A stretch of 6,794 nucleotides of DNA from CAG-1000 sp964545285 (GTDB lineage Bacteria > Bacillota_I > Bacilli_A > RF39 > UBA660), in assembly GCA_964545285.1 (NCBI GenBank), contig CAZJEW010000046.1:1-6794 (forward strand), in the 5' to 3' direction. The position numbers and the translations under genes were made by a program. The notes under the pieces were generated by a model. That model worked only from the letters and a program-made list of their open reading frames with translations, was not told where the DNA came from and made no database searches. Positions 5,769 through 6,794 of the stretch are shown piece after piece (position 1 is the first letter of the stretch; every line of letters begins with the position of its first letter).

Positions 5769-6248
5769 TTATTGCTTATATTCATCCATACATTTTTTTA
5801 TTAATTCTAAAGCTTCACTCTTATTATGATAATCTTCTACTTGAACCTCAATTTTTTGAAGAGTTTTATAATTTTCAAAGAAATTCTTAATTTCATCTCT
5901 TATAAACTCAGATAAATCATTTAATTCATGAACTTCATTATATCTTGGGTCAACATCAACTACAGATATAATCTTATAATCATCAAAACCTCTATCAGTA
6001 ACTTTAAGATATCCAATTACTCTAGCGGGTATTACACATCCTGGATAAGTAGGTTCAGTCCCAATAACAAGTATATCAAGAGGATCTCCATCAGGTGATA
6101 AAGTATAGTCAATGTATCCATATTCAGCAGGATAAGCCATTGCAGAATATAAAACTCTATCTAATTTTATTTTACCATCCTTAATTTCAAATTTATTTCT
6201 ACTCCTATAAGGAATTTCAATTATTGCTTCTACAACATCATTTTTCAT
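5769..6248 (-). CDS. ppa: Inorganic pyrophosphatase, family I
   Basis: A soluble Mg-dependent enzyme that hydrolyses pyrophosphate to two phosphates and so pulls nucleotide, tRNA-charging and other biosynthetic reactions forward. It has 159 residues, slightly shorter than the usual 165-180. Active-site positions known from E. coli PPase can all be read: E11, K19, E21, R31, Y43; the signature DGDPLD with D53, D55 and D58; D85, D90 and K92; Y127 and K128. The open frame extends nine codons further up to an ATG at 6275, but that ATG lies inside the promoter spacer and lacks a ribosome site. The ATG at 6248 has GGAG at 6260-6257, eight bases upstream, and gives MKNDVVEAIIEIP, which aligns well with the family. 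It is a single-gene unit with its own promoter and terminator. The identity is certain; the start is strongly supported. Confidence 0.96.
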   Translation of the reverse strand: MKNDVVEAIIEIPYRSRNKFEIKDGKIKLDRVLYSAMAYPAEYGYIDYTLSPDGDPLDILVIGTEPTYPGCVIPARVIGYLKVTDRGFDDYKIISVVDVDPRYNEVHELNDLSEFIRDEIKNFFENYKTLQKIEVQVEDYHNKSEALELIKKCMDEYKQ

Positions 6249-6266
6249 ATAATCATCTCCATAATC

Positions 6267-6295
6267 ATTATACATTAATTAATAATATAGTTCAA
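6267..6295 (-). promoter_or_regulatory. Sigma-A-type promoter of ppa
   Basis: TTGAAC (6295-6290), exactly 17 bp, then a perfect TATAAT (6272-6267). This is the best promoter in the window. The predicted start, G6260, is the first base of the GGAG ribosome site, so the leader would be about 12 nt. It rules out the ATG at 6275 as the translation start. Confidence 0.8.
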
Positions 6296-6335
6296 AGAAA
6301 AGAAAATTACTTTACATTTACAATTATAATACAAA

Positions 6336-6354
6336 TAAAAAGACCATAAGGTCC
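6336..6354 (-). terminator. Rho-independent terminator of rpmF
   Basis: On the minus strand, GACC (6353-6350), loop TTAT, then GGTC (6345-6342), extended by an outer G·U pair, is followed by a run of five T (6341-6337). The stem is short but its core is GC-rich. It lies 9 nt after the rpmF stop. Confidence 0.65.
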
Positions 6355-6363
6355 ATTATTAAA

Positions 6364-6618
6364 CTATTTATTTTTTTTAGTTTCTTTAGTAACTTTAGTT
6401 TCTTTTGTTTCTTCTTTTTTAGAAGTTTTAATCATTTCTTTACCCTTATAATAACCACATTTTTTACATGCTCTATGAGGAACTACAGTAGCACCACAAT
6501 TAGAACAAACACTTGTAGTTGGAGCATCTTTCTTTAAATGAGTTCTTCTTTGTCTTTTAGCTGTCTTACTAATTCTTCTAAATGGCAATGCACCAAATAA
6601 TGTAATATTTAATTTCAT
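6364..6618 (-). CDS. rpmF: 50S ribosomal protein L32 (bL32), zinc-ribbon form with extended ends
   Basis: A small structural protein of the large ribosomal subunit. The core at residues 10-62 contains ALPFRRISKTAKRQRRTHLKK, matching the family's AVPFRRTSKT start, then the zinc ribbon C38-x2-C41 and C51-x2-C54 (CSNC, CKKC), then YYKGKEM. With 84 residues it is longer than the usual 55-60. It starts with nine extra residues (MKLNITLFG) and ends in a Lys/Glu/Thr-rich tail (residues 63-84) with KETK repeats. The ATG at 6618 is chosen for GGAGGG 4 nt upstream. An in-frame TTG at 6642 would add eight residues but has no ribosome site. No yceD (DUF177) gene sits upstream, unlike many bacteria. All four Cys are present, so it is the zinc-binding rather than the zinc-free paralogue type. 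Stop is TAG. Confidence 0.96.
   Translation of the reverse strand: MKLNITLFGALPFRRISKTAKRQRRTHLKKDAPTTSVCSNCGATVVPHRACKKCGYYKGKEMIKTSKKEETKETKVTKETKKNK
6376..6406 (-). repeat. Short in-frame repeat encoding the KETK tail of L32
   Basis: A 12-base unit (TTTAGTTTCTTT on the plus strand) occurs at 6376 and again 18 bases later at 6394. The period equals six codons and yields KETKVT/KETKKN. It is a low-complexity coding repeat that could vary in copy number. Confidence 0.5.
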
Positions 6619-6622
6619 CTTA

Positions 6623-6628
6623 CCCTCC
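6623..6628 (-). promoter_or_regulatory. Shine-Dalgarno deciding the rpmF start
   Basis: GGAGGG on the minus strand, 4 nt before the ATG at 6618. It selects that ATG over the upstream TTG at 6642 and the downstream TTG that would give a canonical-length L32. Confidence 0.85.
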
Positions 6629-6670
6629 ACTTCTTGATTCAAAATATAATCTGTCTTAATTGACTAGCAT

Positions 6671-6699
6671 ATTTTCTCATAAAATATATAAAATATCAA
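6671..6699 (-). promoter_or_regulatory. Extended -10 promoter of rpmF
   Basis: TTGATA (6699-6694), 17 bp, then GAAAAT (6676-6671), with TG one base upstream of the -10 (6679-6678). The predicted start is near G6664, giving a leader of about 46 nt. An alternative -10, TATGCT, lies just downstream but lacks a spaced -35. Confidence 0.55.
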
Positions 6700-6723
6700 G
6701 TGTTTTTAATAAAAAAGCATAAA

Positions 6724-6794
6724 TTAATTTGTATTGATAATATATGGTGTTGTATTAGTTCCATTTCCTTGTAATACAGCTGCACCAGTGCTAA
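6724..6794 (-). CDS. C-terminal tail of a probable surface protein (enters from right edge)
   Basis: Reading leftward, 22 codons end in TAA at 6726-6724: STGAAVLQGN GTNTTPYIIN TN. The GxGTxxxPYxI pattern is the ending seen in many large repetitive or secreted proteins of low-GC gut bacteria ('GDGTxxNPYVI'), so this is probably the end of a surface protein. The rest lies outside the window. The frame is open but short; the residue pattern, the stop position just before the rpmF promoter and the shared strand support it. Function cannot be told from this tail. Confidence 0.6.
   Translation of the reverse strand, partial: STGAAVLQGNGTNTTPYIINTN

Noticed and set aside
6711..6735. Terminator for the right-edge surface gene
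   Set aside because: A T6 run is present on the minus strand, and the sequence around AAATTAATTT is palindromic, but no stem of more than three contiguous pairs with a proper loop forms before the T-run.
1..6794. TGA decoded as tryptophan (Mycoplasma-type code)
   Set aside because: No in-frame TGA occurs in any gene and Trp is always TGG. No gene ends in TGA either, so the code is undecided, but there is no positive evidence for recoding.
1..6794. CRISPR array, transposon, tRNA, rRNA or riboswitch
   Set aside because: No regularly spaced repeats, transposase-like frames, terminal inverted repeats, cloverleaf or conserved aptamer sequence seen; gaps between genes are all under 130 bases.

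Overview
The window comes from a very AT-rich, low-GC Gram-positive-type chromosome. LepA, L32 and pyrophosphatase all resemble Bacillota/Mycoplasmatota proteins. Trp is encoded by TGG, all visible stops are TAA or TAG, and no TGA interrupts any gene, so nothing forces a choice between the standard code and a TGA=Trp code. The surface proteins at both edges, one with an InlB-type repeat, fit an uncultured gut Bacilli/Mollicutes-like lineage (RF39-like). That placement is an inference.

Layout from right to left, mostly on the minus strand. (1) 6724-6794 is the last 22 codons of a probable surface protein. (2) 6246-6699 holds rpmF (ribosomal protein L32) with its own promoter and terminator. 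(3) 5748-6295 holds ppa (inorganic pyrophosphatase) with its own promoter and terminator; its true start is inside the longest open frame. (4) 3918-5742 holds lepA (EF4), whose promoter is squeezed against the ppa terminator and abuts the ATG. (5) 3637-3921 is a small plus-strand gene (82 codons, GTG start, possibly YqfQ/VrrA-like). It converges on lepA and the two stop codons overlap. (6) 1-3607 is a minus-strand cluster: a PilC/GspF-type membrane protein with a roughly 200-residue extra N-terminus, a type IV prepilin peptidase translationally coupled to it, and the first 303 residues of a secreted protein with an InlB/Flg_new-type repeat that runs off the left edge.

The housekeeping genes look like separately transcribed single-gene units. 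The PilC/PilD pair is part of a type IV pilus or type II secretion-like machine, but the motor ATPase and pilins are not in the window. The secreted protein downstream may be made with it or may have its own promoter.

A recurring theme is promoter placement. Good sigma-A-like promoters, often with an extended TGn -10, sit so close to start codons that lepA, the small plus-strand gene and the secreted-protein gene could be leaderless, and ppa would have a leader of only about 12 nt beginning at its Shine-Dalgarno. Other oddities are a 22-bp perfect palindrome inside lepA and an N-terminally extended L32. No stretch over 300 bases lacks a gene. I saw no tRNA, rRNA, CRISPR, transposon or riboswitch.
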